A stretch of 64,000 nucleotides of DNA from Pagrus major (taxonomy: Eukaryota > Chordata > Actinopteri > Spariformes > Sparidae). The position numbers and the translations under genes are program-made. Below are positions 45,601-57,638 of the stretch, one piece after another. The stretch lies in assembly GCF_040436345.1 (NCBI RefSeq), contig NC_133221.1, forward strand, positions 16,613,165 to 16,677,164. The letters run 5' to 3'. The notes under the pieces are model-generated. The model ran no database searches, had not been told where the DNA came from, and saw only the letters and a list, made by a program, of their open reading frames with translations. Position 1 is the stretch's first letter. Every line of letters begins with the position of its first letter.

Positions 45601-46616
45601 AGCGTGTTTATTTCAATGATAACTGCCCATCTCACGTTCTCACATTAATGGAAAGGTGTTAAATGCCACGGGCACCATAACCCCTGCTAGGCGAGGCTGT
45701 CAAATGCCCATACTGCCCCATATGACTGCTATCAAACACAAGTCTGCACCACTGGGCCATGACGCAACACAACGTGCACACATAAAACTAATGCGTGGAT
45801 TAATGTGGTAAAACTTCCTACAGATTATCTCTACGTGTGTGAACGTGTGTGTGTGTGTGTGTCAGGGAGCAGGAGGAGGAGGAGGGGGGTTAGTCTACCT
45901 TTTGATTCCCCGTCCGAGTTATCTGAACAGCTGTCACTCTTGGCCTTCTCCTCCTTCCTGCTCTGACTCTCATCTGTCTTTGAAAACTCTCTCGCTGTCT
46001 CCTGCGTCGTTTTGCTGCAACTTATTGTCGATTCTGATGCTGACTCAACAGATGTCGCCAAGTGGGTCAGAGAGAAGCCGGAGGGGAACTGCCGGGACTC
46101 GTCCTGCTGCGGCCTCTCCCCGTTGTACACCTGGAAACAGCCGCTGGACGAGGCGGCGGATTGCTCTGCCCGGCAGCTATTGTCTCCAAGCCGGATGTAA
46201 GTGGCCGCCTCTGTTGTCTGTTTCCCCTTATTGCTGCCATCCTGATAGAGGCAACAAAACGCCTCCTCTTTGACGGTGCCCGCTGGAAATGAGCAGGGTT
46301 GTAAACACTGGGCAACAGGTTGTTCGTCCCTGCTGGTTTTGGAGCCTGGGGTCCATGTGGCCAGCTGTGTTGACAGGTAGGACGCATCCTGGAAGCCGCT
46401 GAGCGGCACACCGCCCGGAGAAACCTCGTCCCTTTTGGAGAGTGAAGATGGTCCAACCTTCCCAATGTTTCTCATCACTGAATATCCGTACTCTGCAGCT
46501 GTGTGGATGTACATTCCGGGGTTGCTGGAATAACCCTCACCCCTGAAGGAAGATGATCCTCCCATTAAGGAATCCATCAGGAAGTTACCGGGCGCTATGT
46601 TATTCGGACATGACAT
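43725..46616 (-). CDS. hoxc10a: Hoxc10a homeodomain transcription factor (2 exons)
   Basis: Group-10 Abd-B type factor of the lumbar/posterior trunk. Exon 1 is 45899-46616 and exon 2 is 43725-44002; the donor GTAGAC begins at 45898 and the acceptor GGTAG ends at 44003. The product is 331 residues (human HOXC10: 342). I start at MSCPNN (46616), which aligns with HOXC10 MTCPRN, rather than the in-frame ATG 14 codons upstream. SLSKRDE and VKEEAFCC are HOXC10-like. The homeodomain is at about 257-316. The group-10 motif before it reads [15 protein letters not shown] instead of [15 protein letters not shown]. The C-terminal tail ([18 protein letters not shown]) also differs from the usual MNRENRIREL type. 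The frame is open, so a functional but diverged gene. Confidence 0.96.
44586..44629. repeat. (CA)n microsatellite
   Basis: About 22 CA units in the hoxc10a intron. Confidence 0.95.
44737..44786. repeat. (CA)n microsatellite
   Basis: About 25 CA units, followed by further short CA runs to 44818. Confidence 0.95.
45526..45599. repeat. (GT)n microsatellite
   Basis: About 37 uninterrupted GT units preceded by GAGAGAGAGA, in the hoxc10a intron, about 300 bp from exon 1. Confidence 0.95.
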
Positions 46617-46770
46617 TTTTGCATTTGGCACCACAGTAAATCGCTTGGTGTGTTCCACTGCTCTGAACTACGGGATTTCTCCAGGAGAGTAAGGACAGTA
46701 GGATGCTGACATCTTTTGGAAGGGGGTGCAAAAATATCAGTAACATAATTATGGATGCTGGGAGACAAGT

Positions 46771-46835
46771 CATGTGATTTTCAGACCAATAGCGGCATGG
46801 AAGTGGCCTTGATGCTCCAGACTGACGTGACGTCA
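46771..46835. promoter_or_regulatory. hoxc10a proximal E-box + CCAAT module and CRE
   Basis: CATGTG (46771-46776) is followed after 9 nt by CCAATAGCGG (46786-46795), matching the hoxc4a module in order and strand. A palindromic CRE TGACGTCA lies at 46828-46835. Both are 155-220 bp upstream of the hoxc10a ATG. Confidence 0.5.
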
Positions 46836-49644
46836 GCGCGGTCAAGTTGGGGAATCTGGAGGCTTTTTGGTGGAGCACGAGCGCCACCTAGCGGCCACCA
46901 GCCGGTCAGGACAGCAGGCCCGCAGCAGAGGGAACAAAGGACGGCTGCTGCAGCAGGGATTTCTGAAGGCACTTACGTGGCTTTTTTTGGTATTTTAATT
47001 GTGTTCCACTTCTGAACTGCAGATAATTAATGTAATCAACGTGTGATTTATTTTTCGTCCCGGCGCCGCTGCTGTGGAGAGGAAGCCACGGAGGATTTTT
47101 CATAAAACAGGGTGCATTTTTATGTCTGTTTTATTTGTGTGTGTGTTTGTTTTCACCGACTTTGCTTTGTTGTTGCCACCGATTTAGAGCAAGGTAAGAT
47201 ATAAGCAGGTGTGTTATTCCAAAGACAGTCAGAACAAAAATGGCTTTTAAACTTAATAAATCGTCAAACTGCTGACTCGGTTTTAACCCTTGACGTTGTG
47301 CAGTAGCCTTAAAATTGGAGGTTCGCTTTTGTGTTTGACCTGCTAATATTCAAGACTGTGACTCCTTCACAAAAGCGTTTTACTGACGTCCGGTTGTAGA
47401 TTTGCAGTAACAAATTCTACAGTTTAATTTCGAAAACCTGGTCTTTTTATTTTGTCCTCAGATTATTTATTTGCATTTTCATTCGTGCGACTTCACTGCA
47501 CCAAGATAATGAAAACCAGCATTCGTTAAAAAAAAAAAAAAAGCGAAGACATTTAATGTTGTTAGACCAGTTGGTTAACTTTAACTAGACTGGACCTTGA
47601 ACTCATGAAGCCGGCTGTTTAATCTCATCTTGAAATGTGCTGCAAAATATTAACTAGACGGTGGAATGTGTAGGTTGGATGTTGTCAGGCCTGTGAGGAT
47701 GTTTCTTATTGTGGTGTAAAAGTTAAGAGGAATTACGACAAGCGTGTTGTTATTTCTTCTATTTTTCTTTTTGTCTTATTGTTGACACAAACATCTTACA
47801 GCCTAATAAACAATTGAGCGCATACCTGAGCTATTGTAACACAATCCTGTAACATTTTCAGGACGTTTTCTTGTTGCTTCACATGTTATAAATATAATAT
47901 TTATAAGTCTTACTCGGGTTTTAATTGTTGTTGATGTTTTTAGTCTCAGACTGGGTTTGGGCCAGAAGAGCATGTACGAATTAAACTGTCTCTTTCGAAA
48001 CGATGCGGGCTTTGCACGTATTTATCCACAGAGGCTTTTTAAAAAATATTTCTTTAATCATAAAAATAATAATATTAATGAAACGTTGATTTATTTCAAT
48101 TCTTTCCACAAAACTATTCAGATATTGTCAACATTACCGTAAGTTTACAATAGTCACGTTCAAGTGAAATCTATTCTTCTAATATAAGTCAGTAGCAACA
48201 ACGTGAACAAATAGTGTGCTGCAGCCGAAACCAGCCACCATCTTTATTATGAAGGCTGCTATTGCGAAACATGAATCCAGTGAATTTGAAACGAGGTGCG
48301 CTCTTTTTTCCTGGTTAACAGTCAGTCTAAATGACTTTGAATAATAAAAGCTAGATTAAATGGAAAAGTTATTTCCTGATGGACAGAAAGACAACACGTT
48401 TATGTCGCTTTGAATGAGCAACCCAATTTAAATTATTTATCCGTATTCGTGGAATTCTCTGAATATAATGAAGCTAGTTTCTGACCCATGATGCATTTGT
48501 TTTCTCAGTCTCAAAGTTGTGTTCAGTTTTTAAAAAATCCCCCTTCGTTTCGTGTCATGTGTTGTGTTGTGTCAGGCCTGGGTTTTCTCTGCTGCAGCCA
48601 GGACGCTTTAGGACATGCATCTAGTCCAAACAAACCCGCAGACACACCAACGAGGTTTTAATACCAAATAAATCAACACTGAAGGTTGTGTTTCTTCCCT
48701 ACAAACGCACAAAGCTTATACAACTAATTTCCTATTTTTCTTAAATGTGTCATTTCTACGATCTCTCAGTAGAAATAAGGCACAAATGAATTGAAGCTTC
48801 CGTGATGCAACGAGACAAATGATGTTTGAGAAGCGCCACAAGAGTTCCCTCATCAGGGCTTTGCTCTTTAAATAACTGGAATGTCTTGAGCGTCTCATTA
48901 GATTAGCAACGCATCGCCAGCTCTCTAGCAAATAACTCAAATGTCCTGTTATAGATAATGATGAATGTGTTTAACCAGCATCAAGTCTTCTTTGAATTCT
49001 TCAGCCACAAATATGCGGGGATGCTTGTGTCCTCAGGTTTGGTTTGACGTGGCCAGACGTGCATGCGCGCCTGTCTCTGTGTTTGTTTGTCTGTCTGTGT
49101 GTGTGTGTGTCTGTGTGTGTTCAGTTCAGACTCATTTCCAAAGGCAAGGGCACGATATGTTGTCACCGTCTTTGAATATCTTTCTATATTTGCATATGTA
49201 GCCTCCAGGGGTGTTTCAAAGATGAGACGGAACCTTTGCGTGACTGTGATTCACTAAATGTACGTGAAATAAATATTCAAAATTACCGATTACCAGAGTC
49301 TTTGTGGTCATTCTCTGCTCCTCACATTTATGAAAGGAACCATTCATATCTTCAGATCGCTCGTGTTGAATGAAAAACTCATCCTACTTATGCTCCCTTA
49401 AACTTATTATCTATTCAGTTTCTCTGGCTAATTGATGATGCACGGGAGAATAACGTGGTCTTGTGGGTTGAGGGAGCATTTTAGGCTCACGAAACCCTCA
49501 TAAACTATTAACTGGCATGGACAAGTAAAAGTTTAATGTGGTTCGTGAAAAATGTATATCTCTGAAGAATGGCGTTTTTCAAGCTAAAATGCTGGAATAA
49601 TGGATTATTGAGGATATTATTTTCACACCCACTCTTTCTTTAAT

Positions 49645-49646
<2 letters not shown>

Positions 49647-49716
<70 letters not shown>
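49647..49716. repeat. (CA)n microsatellite
   Basis: About 35 CA units. Confidence 0.95.
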
Positions 49717-49719
<3 letters not shown>

Positions 49720-49904
49720 CTCATGCAGGGACACATTGATAAGCACATCTAATGTACAGCACACCTCTCAAACTCACGCCACTGAAGCACACACACAAAA
49801 ACTGCTTTATGACACATTCACACCTTGCCTGCATGCTAACTTTTCAAGGAGCACTGAGCTCTAAATAATGCTCAAATTTCACGAACAGAGACATGAAGAG
49901 AACA

Positions 49905-50110
49905 TTGTGATGCCACCAAATGCAGAAGTGATCTCATAGACCTGGCAGTGCAGCAGCACAAATATGCATTATGATGTCATTGACCTGAGAAGATAAGATG
50001 AACAGCAGACATGTTTGAATGTCACACACACCTACAGTGATGTTGCAGATGTCAGCGTTGTGTTGTTGCACACCTGGCAGCGCCGTGGGCAGACTATTGC
50101 GATGTTACTG
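49905..50110. repeat. Degenerate repeat with TGATGTCA cores
   Basis: Recurring TGATGCCAC, TGATCTCAT, TGATGTCAT and related cores, with CACCTGGCAG and GCAGCACAA elements. Similar in texture to 3205-3450; both begin with CATTGTGAT. Confidence 0.35.
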
Positions 50111-50776
50111 ACAGAGCCATGTGGAGAAAAGTGTGTAATGCTGCTACAGACTTAGAAAATTACAGTTTGTAATATGCCCAAGGATTACAGATGTAAGTTA
50201 GCGCACAGCTAACGCTGCTGCAACTAGGAAGCTGTGCGATGTTCAAGTTAAATAAACACAATCACACGCAATTGTATAGTACATGAAATATTCTGACACG
50301 AAGGTGAGACGAGCACAAAGTTTCTGAAAAATAACAACTACTTAGCTGCAACAGACAATTAAACAATATGTAATAAAATACTTTAATTGGCTTATTCGCC
50401 TTACATAATGAGTATTAAGAACAAAGGGGCTGTTAAGCAATGGAAAAAAGCTTTAATTGAGCACACATACTTGTCCGCTTTGTAACAAAATGCGCACTTT
50501 GCTTTTGTTTCCTGTTTATCGTGGAAAAACGGAGCGCACCACTGTTGTTTCCAAATAACACATTCCTACGAATGTCGGGACTTTCTCTCTTTGCCGTTAA
50601 GTCGAACAATTTCACGAGAAAAACTTATTTTCAGTGAGTTTTACACGCAAAAAAAGATAAATAAAATTAAAAAAAATACTCAGTTTTAAATTTGTGTGTT
50701 GCATTTTTGAGCGCATTAAACCTGCACAAAAATCCGCACACACTTACACTGCTCGCTCATGTATCCTGGGCTACAC

Positions 50777-50790
50777 AACACACACACACA

Positions 50791-50823
<33 letters not shown>
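50777..50823. repeat. (CA)n microsatellite
   Basis: About 22 CA units with one GA interruption. Confidence 0.95.
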
Positions 50824-50825
<2 letters not shown>

Positions 50826-51206
50826 TGCTGACTAGGACTGTATTTTACCACGGTCTTTACACTTGTCTAAACTACAGCCAGCGCTTTCGCCACTACCTTG
50901 TCGTCCAATTGATTGCAAACCTGGAGGCTGTTACTATATTGCAAACAGGTATGGCTGCTGACTGCTGCGGGCTCGGTAGCCTGTTTCCTTATTGTACTAA
51001 TCAGTAGCCACTGGGGCGACACAACTAATTTGCTCCAAGCAGCCACTTTGAAAAATATCCTTCAGGTTGGATGTGAGGAGGTTCTGCTTTTTGTCCTCTC
51101 TCATGCTGCTGTCCACTCAAACTGTAAATTCACGGTGTCAGAATCATGTAAGTTCTTAATTAAAAACCATCAAAGTATTACATTAGTACCACTGACGACG
51201 ACCACA

Positions 51207-51207
<1 letters not shown>

Positions 51208-51272
<65 letters not shown>
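51208..51272. repeat. (CA)n microsatellite
   Basis: About 32 CA units with one CT interruption. Confidence 0.95.
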
Positions 51273-52019
51273 CAGCCGCCATATCGAACTTAAAAACTTG
51301 CTATAAATTACAGTCAGTGGAAGCTCGGTGGCAACAATAAATACATAGCACCGTACAAATGCGCTAATGTAAATTCAAGCGTTTTGAGTGTTATTTGGTT
51401 GCAGCAACAGCGAGAGCTCGTTTTACAGCGTCGAACTGTTTTATGGCCCTATAGAACAGGATAGGTGCTGAGATGTGAGTAGTACACTGTAGTATAAAAC
51501 CATTCAATAGCCTATAACCCCTTGATTAGTATTTGCTGAGAGAGAAGAAAGCATGGGAAACCCCCCTGCATTTATTTCACAATTAAAAAACACAATAACA
51601 GTTCAATTATTACTGATGCATAGTTTAATATTAAAACCGCAAAAATATTTGGAAATGTTGCAAAAACAGTATTGAAAAAAAATCTATTTATTGGAGCATT
51701 TCCTTTTTTTTTTACTAGATTTTTTTGTAAGTTTTATTGCCAACAAAAAATGTATTGCTTTGTCAAGTTATTTAGAAATTATAACTGAAATTCCTTATGT
51801 TGCCACGCTATTTTATTTATGGGGCCTCACAATTTTCAATATAAATACACACTGTTTCCTGGACCTAAGAAGCAAATATGACTTGTTTATAGACATGTAT
51901 TCCCAAAAATAAAATAAAAATAAAGCGATAGTTCTCAGCATCGGATCGAAGGTCTGGGATTCTTTACAATAATCCCTCAGATTTCATGTAGTTGAATTAA
52001 TTAATTTCCCCCTGCACAT

Positions 52020-52460
52020 TTTAATGGCACGCAGGCTTCATCTTCTGCCTCCTGGTTCCACTCATCTACATAAAACACACCGCCATTTTCCTTCACCACA
52101 ACACCCAAGTGCACAATCCAGGCGGCAGGAGCTGCAGTCCAGCAGAGAGGACTGTCCCCTCTTGTCACGCATCAGAGGTCGTCTCTCTAACACTAATAAT
52201 AACACTCTGATGTCACCGTGGCGTCCATCTAAGGAAGCGTTTTCCAAGATCCCGTTGAGGAAACGGAGCGGTGGAGAGGCCGGGAGCCTCCTGGCCCCCG
52301 TGTGGCTGACAGACAACACTTGCAGGAGCCTCTGCAGCGCTCTCTGTTAGTGACGTTGTGTGTTGGAGAAACCGACAAATTACCCACGTCACCGTCCCAG
52401 GGCCAAGGTTGGTGGGTGTGGCGAGTGAGGGGCTCCTATAGCCTTGATCTCCGCTAGTGT
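52020..52460. other. GC-rich unexplained segment
   Basis: Clearly richer in GC than its flanks and open on both strands for 80-108 codons, but with no recognised protein signature. It could be a noncoding exon, a regulatory block or an old insertion. Confidence 0.25.
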
Positions 52461-53336
52461 GCATCGCCCTTTTCTTTTGTCAGAACGGCCCCCTGTCCTT
52501 CCTGATATCACACTGACATATGCAGATTGACCCTGATCTCAATTTGTGTGTAATATATGTCCTAAAAAAAGCGTGTATCACGTGGGTCCAACTTATTTTC
52601 TTTCCGTTCAAGTAATGTCAACCCTGCCCAAAGCTTCAACCTCCATCCCAACCTCAAAGAAAACGACACAGGCCTAAACTAAACACTCAAGAGTAACACA
52701 CATACCCATGCAAGCGTCTGAAAAAAAAAATCTCTTTGATTTACGCACAGCAGCCCGAACAGGAGTCACATTTAAAGGCAGATATCAAAGGATGCACTGA
52801 CTCACACACCCACGCAAGCAACAAACAGTCATGTTTGCACTTCGCAGAACCACCCATTAAGACAAGCACACTGCGACAGCCACACATCCGCATGTTTTTT
52901 CGTCTTGAGAGAATACAAATATAGCTGGTTTATACCAACATGGTTTAAAACGTCTCATGCGTGAAAACGTATACATTTTACAAGGACAATAAAGTGTATT
53001 TACTGGGCGTGCTAAAGCTGGCAAAGTTACCTGCTGTAGTTTAATGCGAGGGGTCAAAGTTGGTCTCTGTACACATTCCATTTTCTGTTCCCACTCACTC
53101 TCATTGGCCCATTCCGCCGCTGCACACATTTCCGGGCTAAAGGGGCTCCTTGATTCCACTTTATTGCAGCGGGTTAAAGGTGAAGGCCTTGACATTATTG
53201 AAGTTCAAAGACTACATTTAATTATAAATTGTAGTTAATGCACACGTGCAATCATCATGCACATATGTCGGGTGCACGGGAACACACATACGAAATACAC
53301 ATGCGCTCACATGAGGCGCACACACGCGCTCACATT

Positions 53337-53365
53337 TTTTTTTTTTTTTTTTAAGAAAAAAAAAA
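53337..53365. repeat. Poly-T / poly-A inverted homopolymers
   Basis: A run of about 17 T followed by AAG and about 9 A; can form a small hairpin. Confidence 0.8.
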
Positions 53366-55185
53366 GTTACATGCCAATTATGATTTCCTTTCCCCTAGCT
53401 GTCCCTCCAACGCGTGCTCCAATTAGTCACCAATTATTTATTCACAGCTGATGTGTTGAAATAGGCCGAGGCTTGGGGTCAGCTCAGACAAATAGACGAT
53501 TATTTTTAAATGTCTGGCGACATCCGGGCTGCACAACATCAGAATCTCACGAGTTCTAGCATTAGTCGAATCTTAGACAATAAATAAATGAATAAATACA
53601 CTTACATCTTATCTCTGGAGAGACTTTTTGCTGCGGTTTTTCCAAATTTTCAGATAAGAAGAATGGCGGACATGACGGCTGTGTGCAGAGGGGGGAAGGG
53701 GTTTGGTTTGCAGACTGCACAGACCCGAGTTCATGTCGAAACCTCTTGGCAAGTTTTTTTTTTTTTTTCCTCTTTTCGGACATCCAGTCTTGCTTGTTTA
53801 CTATTTACTGCGGAAGTGAACACCATTCCCCCCGAACAGACGGTGCAATTAAGAGAAAAAAATAGCCATTTAGTGCCTCTGTCTTTATGGCAGTGTCTAG
53901 ACTACAAGAGTGGCGATTCCATTTAGTGGGCACTAAAAGAGGATATCATTCCACTCTCTTTCTCTACTTTTCTAAGATCTGGGCTTTATCTTCGTTTAAC
54001 ACGCTTGCTAAAATTCAAACCTGATCTTTAAAGGGTGATGTAAGCTTAAAATAGCCTCGAAATGTGACAAGTGTAGGCCCGCCGACACTATTTCCTGCAG
54101 TTTCACAAGCGTCACCCTATCTAGCTGAGCAAATGTGTGTATCATCCTGAACTGGCCCAGAAACACAAGTTTAAAGTGTGCTAATGTTGTGTATGCAGGC
54201 CAGCAGTTTGGAGTTTGTACACACATTTATAAGTAGTTGCTTTTTTAATTTTTTTTCCCCCCAAGCAAACGCTGCGTCTGTCGAGAATAAATGCAAAGTC
54301 ACAAGCAGTAATGGCAATTGTGATAATGACAGCACAAAAAGCACAAAGTCGTTGGAGTTTTGCCTATACGTTTCTGTTTATTTCATAGGTATTATATTAA
54401 TGATACACAGGCCAACAATCTGTTCCTCCTCTCTGGAATCCAAAGCACCAATGTTTTGAAGCAAATAATTTAAAGAGAGTTGGCGTTAAAGCTGTTAAAG
54501 GTTGTATGGGCAGTGTACTGAAAAATAGCAGCAGGGATAGGGGAAAGGAAATTCAACATACGCCTATTTACAGTCACGAATGCACATTGCATAGGCTACT
54601 CTGTACAGGAGGGGGGGTATATACTTTCACAGATTGGACGTCACAGTTCTCAATGGCGAAAAATGCAGCCTGGAGATTTTTGCTTTAACTTGTTTATACT
54701 CTGGTCGAGAAATAATTAGATAATGATATGCTATATACAAAGACCAGAGGGATGGGGAGGGAAGGGGGAAGAGCTAAAAGTTGTCTGCGCAATAAGGATT
54801 CAAATTATTTGTTACATTCTTTTTTTTTTGTTTTTGATATTTTAACAACAAATATGTCTATATGGACAATAGAATAAACACAATGGAGAATCGTGATAAA
54901 TAGAGGGACATATTCAAGAACAGCATAGGTGTAAATGATTATTCTAACCATGTAGGCCTTTATGGGTGACCAGCAAGAAATTCACCGCCGCTCGTGGGGC
55001 AATAAGAAAATGGCGACTTTCTCCCATGCAGGCCTATTAACTCCCACTGTCCACTTTAACATTGCACTGTTGGTGATCTGGGCTCCTTTAGAAAAAATGC
55101 TTATGCCCACGGTTACAATTCAATGAGATAAAGAGTAGGCCTTAATGTCACTGACCAAAAGACTGTGACACTTTTCTGCCCGTGC

Positions 55186-57517
55186 TCACAATAGGGGGTT
55201 TCCAGAGAAGTACTGGAGGCGATCTCTGCTCAGCTTCTTCTCTTTCATTCTTCTATTCTGAAACCAAATTTTAACCTGGCGGTCGGTGAGGTTGAGCATT
55301 CGGGAAAGCTGAAGCCTTTTCTCTTTGTTGATGTAAACGTTAAAGAAGAATTCCCGCTCCAGCTCTCGAATCTGAAACTTGGAATATGGACACCGCTTCT
55401 TCCTTGTGCGAGGAGTGCCTGCAGAAAAATAAAATACAATTATTTAAAAACGATATCAAACAGGAGCAACGTCACATGAATAAATAATAATAATATATAC
55501 ACAACAATCAGGGATGTTGGGGGCTCGAAAATAGGCGTTAGTGCTGAGGTGACTATGGACTTGCAGGATGCTAAGAATTCCGCCTCAGTGGCATTAGTAA
55601 TGATAGCATTTCAGTCAACATTCATCAAGAGAAGTAGCTGAGGCTATCAGATAAACCAGCCATAAAGAGTGTTAAATATCCGAATCGCTTGGAGGAAATA
55701 ATATCAACTTACAGCCTCTAAGTACGTGTTTATCTGTGATAAATACACAACAACAAAAGTATTTCAGCGCATTATGTGCGCCACATTCCTCTGGAGCTAC
55801 ACTAACAATTTACACAATCTTTTGGCAGTGGGTTGAAATGCATTGCCCATGTCTGCAATGGCCCTGTGCAAGACCTCTGTGGCCCTATAACTTCTTATCA
55901 AACAGGTGACTGGGGAAATGGATTTTTTCTTTTATTGTTTTGTGTGTGTGTGGGAGAGAAGCAAACAGCAGCCTCAGTTAGCTTGTGTCTGCAGCCTGGC
56001 TGGGCTAATACACAGTACATGAGGCTAAACACCAATAAGACCTGTGTGCTGCGTTAATAACACACATTTCTGCACTCAAAATCAAGCCGGATTTTACTTC
56101 ATGCAGGTCACTGAAGTTTACAGTAACGTCAGCTTGCATACAGCTCATTAGTAGAGAAGTGGAGTGCAATAGGAGATTGATTTTGGACTTTTTTTTCAGC
56201 GGCTGCTGAGGAAATAGCAGAATTTGCAGAGCAAGGTAGTCTCCTCATACATGGACGAGGCAAAAACACTCCACTAATTCATTTACTGTCTGCTAGTAAA
56301 ATGGGGGAAACGGTTTTAATCTGACATCAGATAGAAAGACAGACCCACAGATGTATAGATAAGGACGTATTTAACCGTAAAGTGTGTAATACTCTGTGCA
56401 GCATGTCTTTTGCGGGCAAACCCAGTGCTAAAAGAAAATTCACAAGACGCCAAAAGCAATGTTCTGCCCAATTGGTTTTTACTCACGACAGCCCAACGAG
56501 AAAATCCCTTAAAATGCCCAACGCAAGTTCATGATCAAAGTTAACATTTGTCACAATAGCTCTCTCTTAAAAATTTCACAGACTCTCACCATAGAGGCGT
56601 CTGTGTATAACATCCCCCTTTTTTCAAAGCTCTTTCCCATCGTAAAAATTCTTCTCGTTGCAAGAAAGAGCTTTGTAGGGTTATAATAAAATCCTTTGAA
56701 TGCTTATAAAACTCCACATAAAATCTGACCGACAAAACACCGGGCTAGTCCCCTTAACCTTCCCCCATTTTACAGCTTCGGTATACCTACTCGAGTGGCT
56801 GCTCTTGCTGGCGTTGCCGTCCTTGGTTGTTGCGGAGGAAGAAGTACACGAGCCTGAATTTGTATGTTCCTCCTCATCTTCTGGGTCTTTTTCCTGCTCC
56901 GGGGCTCCGGGTACAGAGGCTGCGGGCTGCTGTCGCTGCTGCTGCTGCTGCTGGGAGTCGCTCTCCAGCTTTCCCCCCTCGCCCTTTTGTAAACAATTGT
57001 CTGACTGATTGTCCGTGCTGCTGCAGTATGCGGTCTCAAAAAAGCGGTCGAAACCTTGCGGGAGGACGTTGTTTTTCCCGACGCCGGAGTAAAAACCTGT
57101 GGAGGGGTGATTTGAGCCCGGATGGGTGTGATGGTGATGGTGGTGGCTGTACACACTCTCGTTCTTCATAAGCATTTCTGTCATGGTGGATGGCGGAAGA
57201 CAGTCCCTATGCACCAGATCCTCTCCCGAGTAGCACGATGCATAATTGCCTCTGTGGTGCCATTTACTAGCAGGGTCCAAGCCGTATGAAACTTCCCGTA
57301 CCGGCTGTACTTGAGACAGATTTGTGGAATAAGGGTAGCTGATTTGCCGGGACGGGGCCTGTGGAAGAAACGAAGAGACGGCAGAAAACTCGGGGACGTA
57401 GTAGGTGCAGCTGGGGAGGTAGATGTTGGACGCGCAGCCCGTCCTGTCCCCAAACTCGGATGTCCGGTCTTTGCGCGTCTGGGAGCAGAAGTTGCCCAGA
57501 TTCACCGAGTTAAACAT
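55186..57517 (-). CDS. hoxc11a: Hoxc11a homeodomain transcription factor (2 exons)
   Basis: Group-11 Abd-B type factor of the sacral/posterior region. Exon 1 is 56791-57517 and exon 2 is 55186-55418; the donor GTAGGT begins at 56790 and the acceptor TGCAG ends at 55419. The product is 319 residues (human HOXC11: 304). I start at [12 protein letters not shown] (57517), exact for HOXC11, not at the in-frame ATG 31 codons upstream. [13 protein letters not shown] and [17 protein letters not shown] are family signatures. The homeodomain is at about 247-306 ([20 protein letters not shown]) and ends [11 protein letters not shown], identical to HOXC11. Low-complexity insertions in exon 1, a run of six His and a Gln-rich stretch, explain the extra length. 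Confidence 0.97.
55419..56790 (-). other. hoxc11a intron
   Basis: 1,372 nt. Isolated Abd-B/Cdx-type sites (GCCATAAA near 55659, ATCGTAAAA near 56639) but no clear inverted pair. A short GT run lies near 55942. Confidence 0.5.
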
Positions 57518-57632
57518 CTTTCTCTCTCTCGTACTCCGTACTATAGATAGATGTTTTGGATACGAGCTGCAGCAGAAGGGAAAAATTTGGGAAGGCGAGA
57601 TGACGCGCAATCCGTCTAAGTCGCCCCGCAGA

Positions 57633-57638
57633 CACGTG
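57633..57638. promoter_or_regulatory. hoxc11a proximal E-box
   Basis: CACGTG within GACACGTGAT, 116 bp upstream of the ATG. The ten-base context is identical to the E-box before hoxc9a, but no CCAAT box lies beside it. Confidence 0.4.

Larger units (their letters stand above)
44003..45898 (-). other. hoxc10a intron, microsatellite-rich
   Basis: 1,896 nt. Contains three long CA/GT arrays (44586-44629, 44737-44786, 45526-45599). A CGTAAAATTTTTATTAC stretch at about 44360-44376 is again an inverted pair of Abd-B type sites. Confidence 0.6.
46836..55185. other. hoxc10a-hoxc11a intergenic region
   Basis: 8.3 kb, no homeobox or other recognised gene. It contains CA arrays, the TGATGTCA-type degenerate repeat (about 49905-50110), a GC-rich segment at 52020-52460, and an exon-like segment at 53031-53200 ending in a CAGCAG/GTAACT donor on the minus strand. 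Confidence 0.5.

Noticed and set aside
46617-46658. Longer in-frame start of hoxc10a (14 extra codons)
   Set aside because: The inner start MSCPNN aligns with HOXC10 MTCPRN; the extension is not family-like.
55245-55439. 64-codon frame over hoxc11a exon 2
   Set aside because: Out-of-frame shadow; the true frame runs 55186-55418 with a perfect group-11 homeodomain.
57518-57610. Longer in-frame start of hoxc11a (31 extra codons)
   Set aside because: The extension resembles no Hoxc11 protein, while [12 protein letters not shown] matches the family start exactly.
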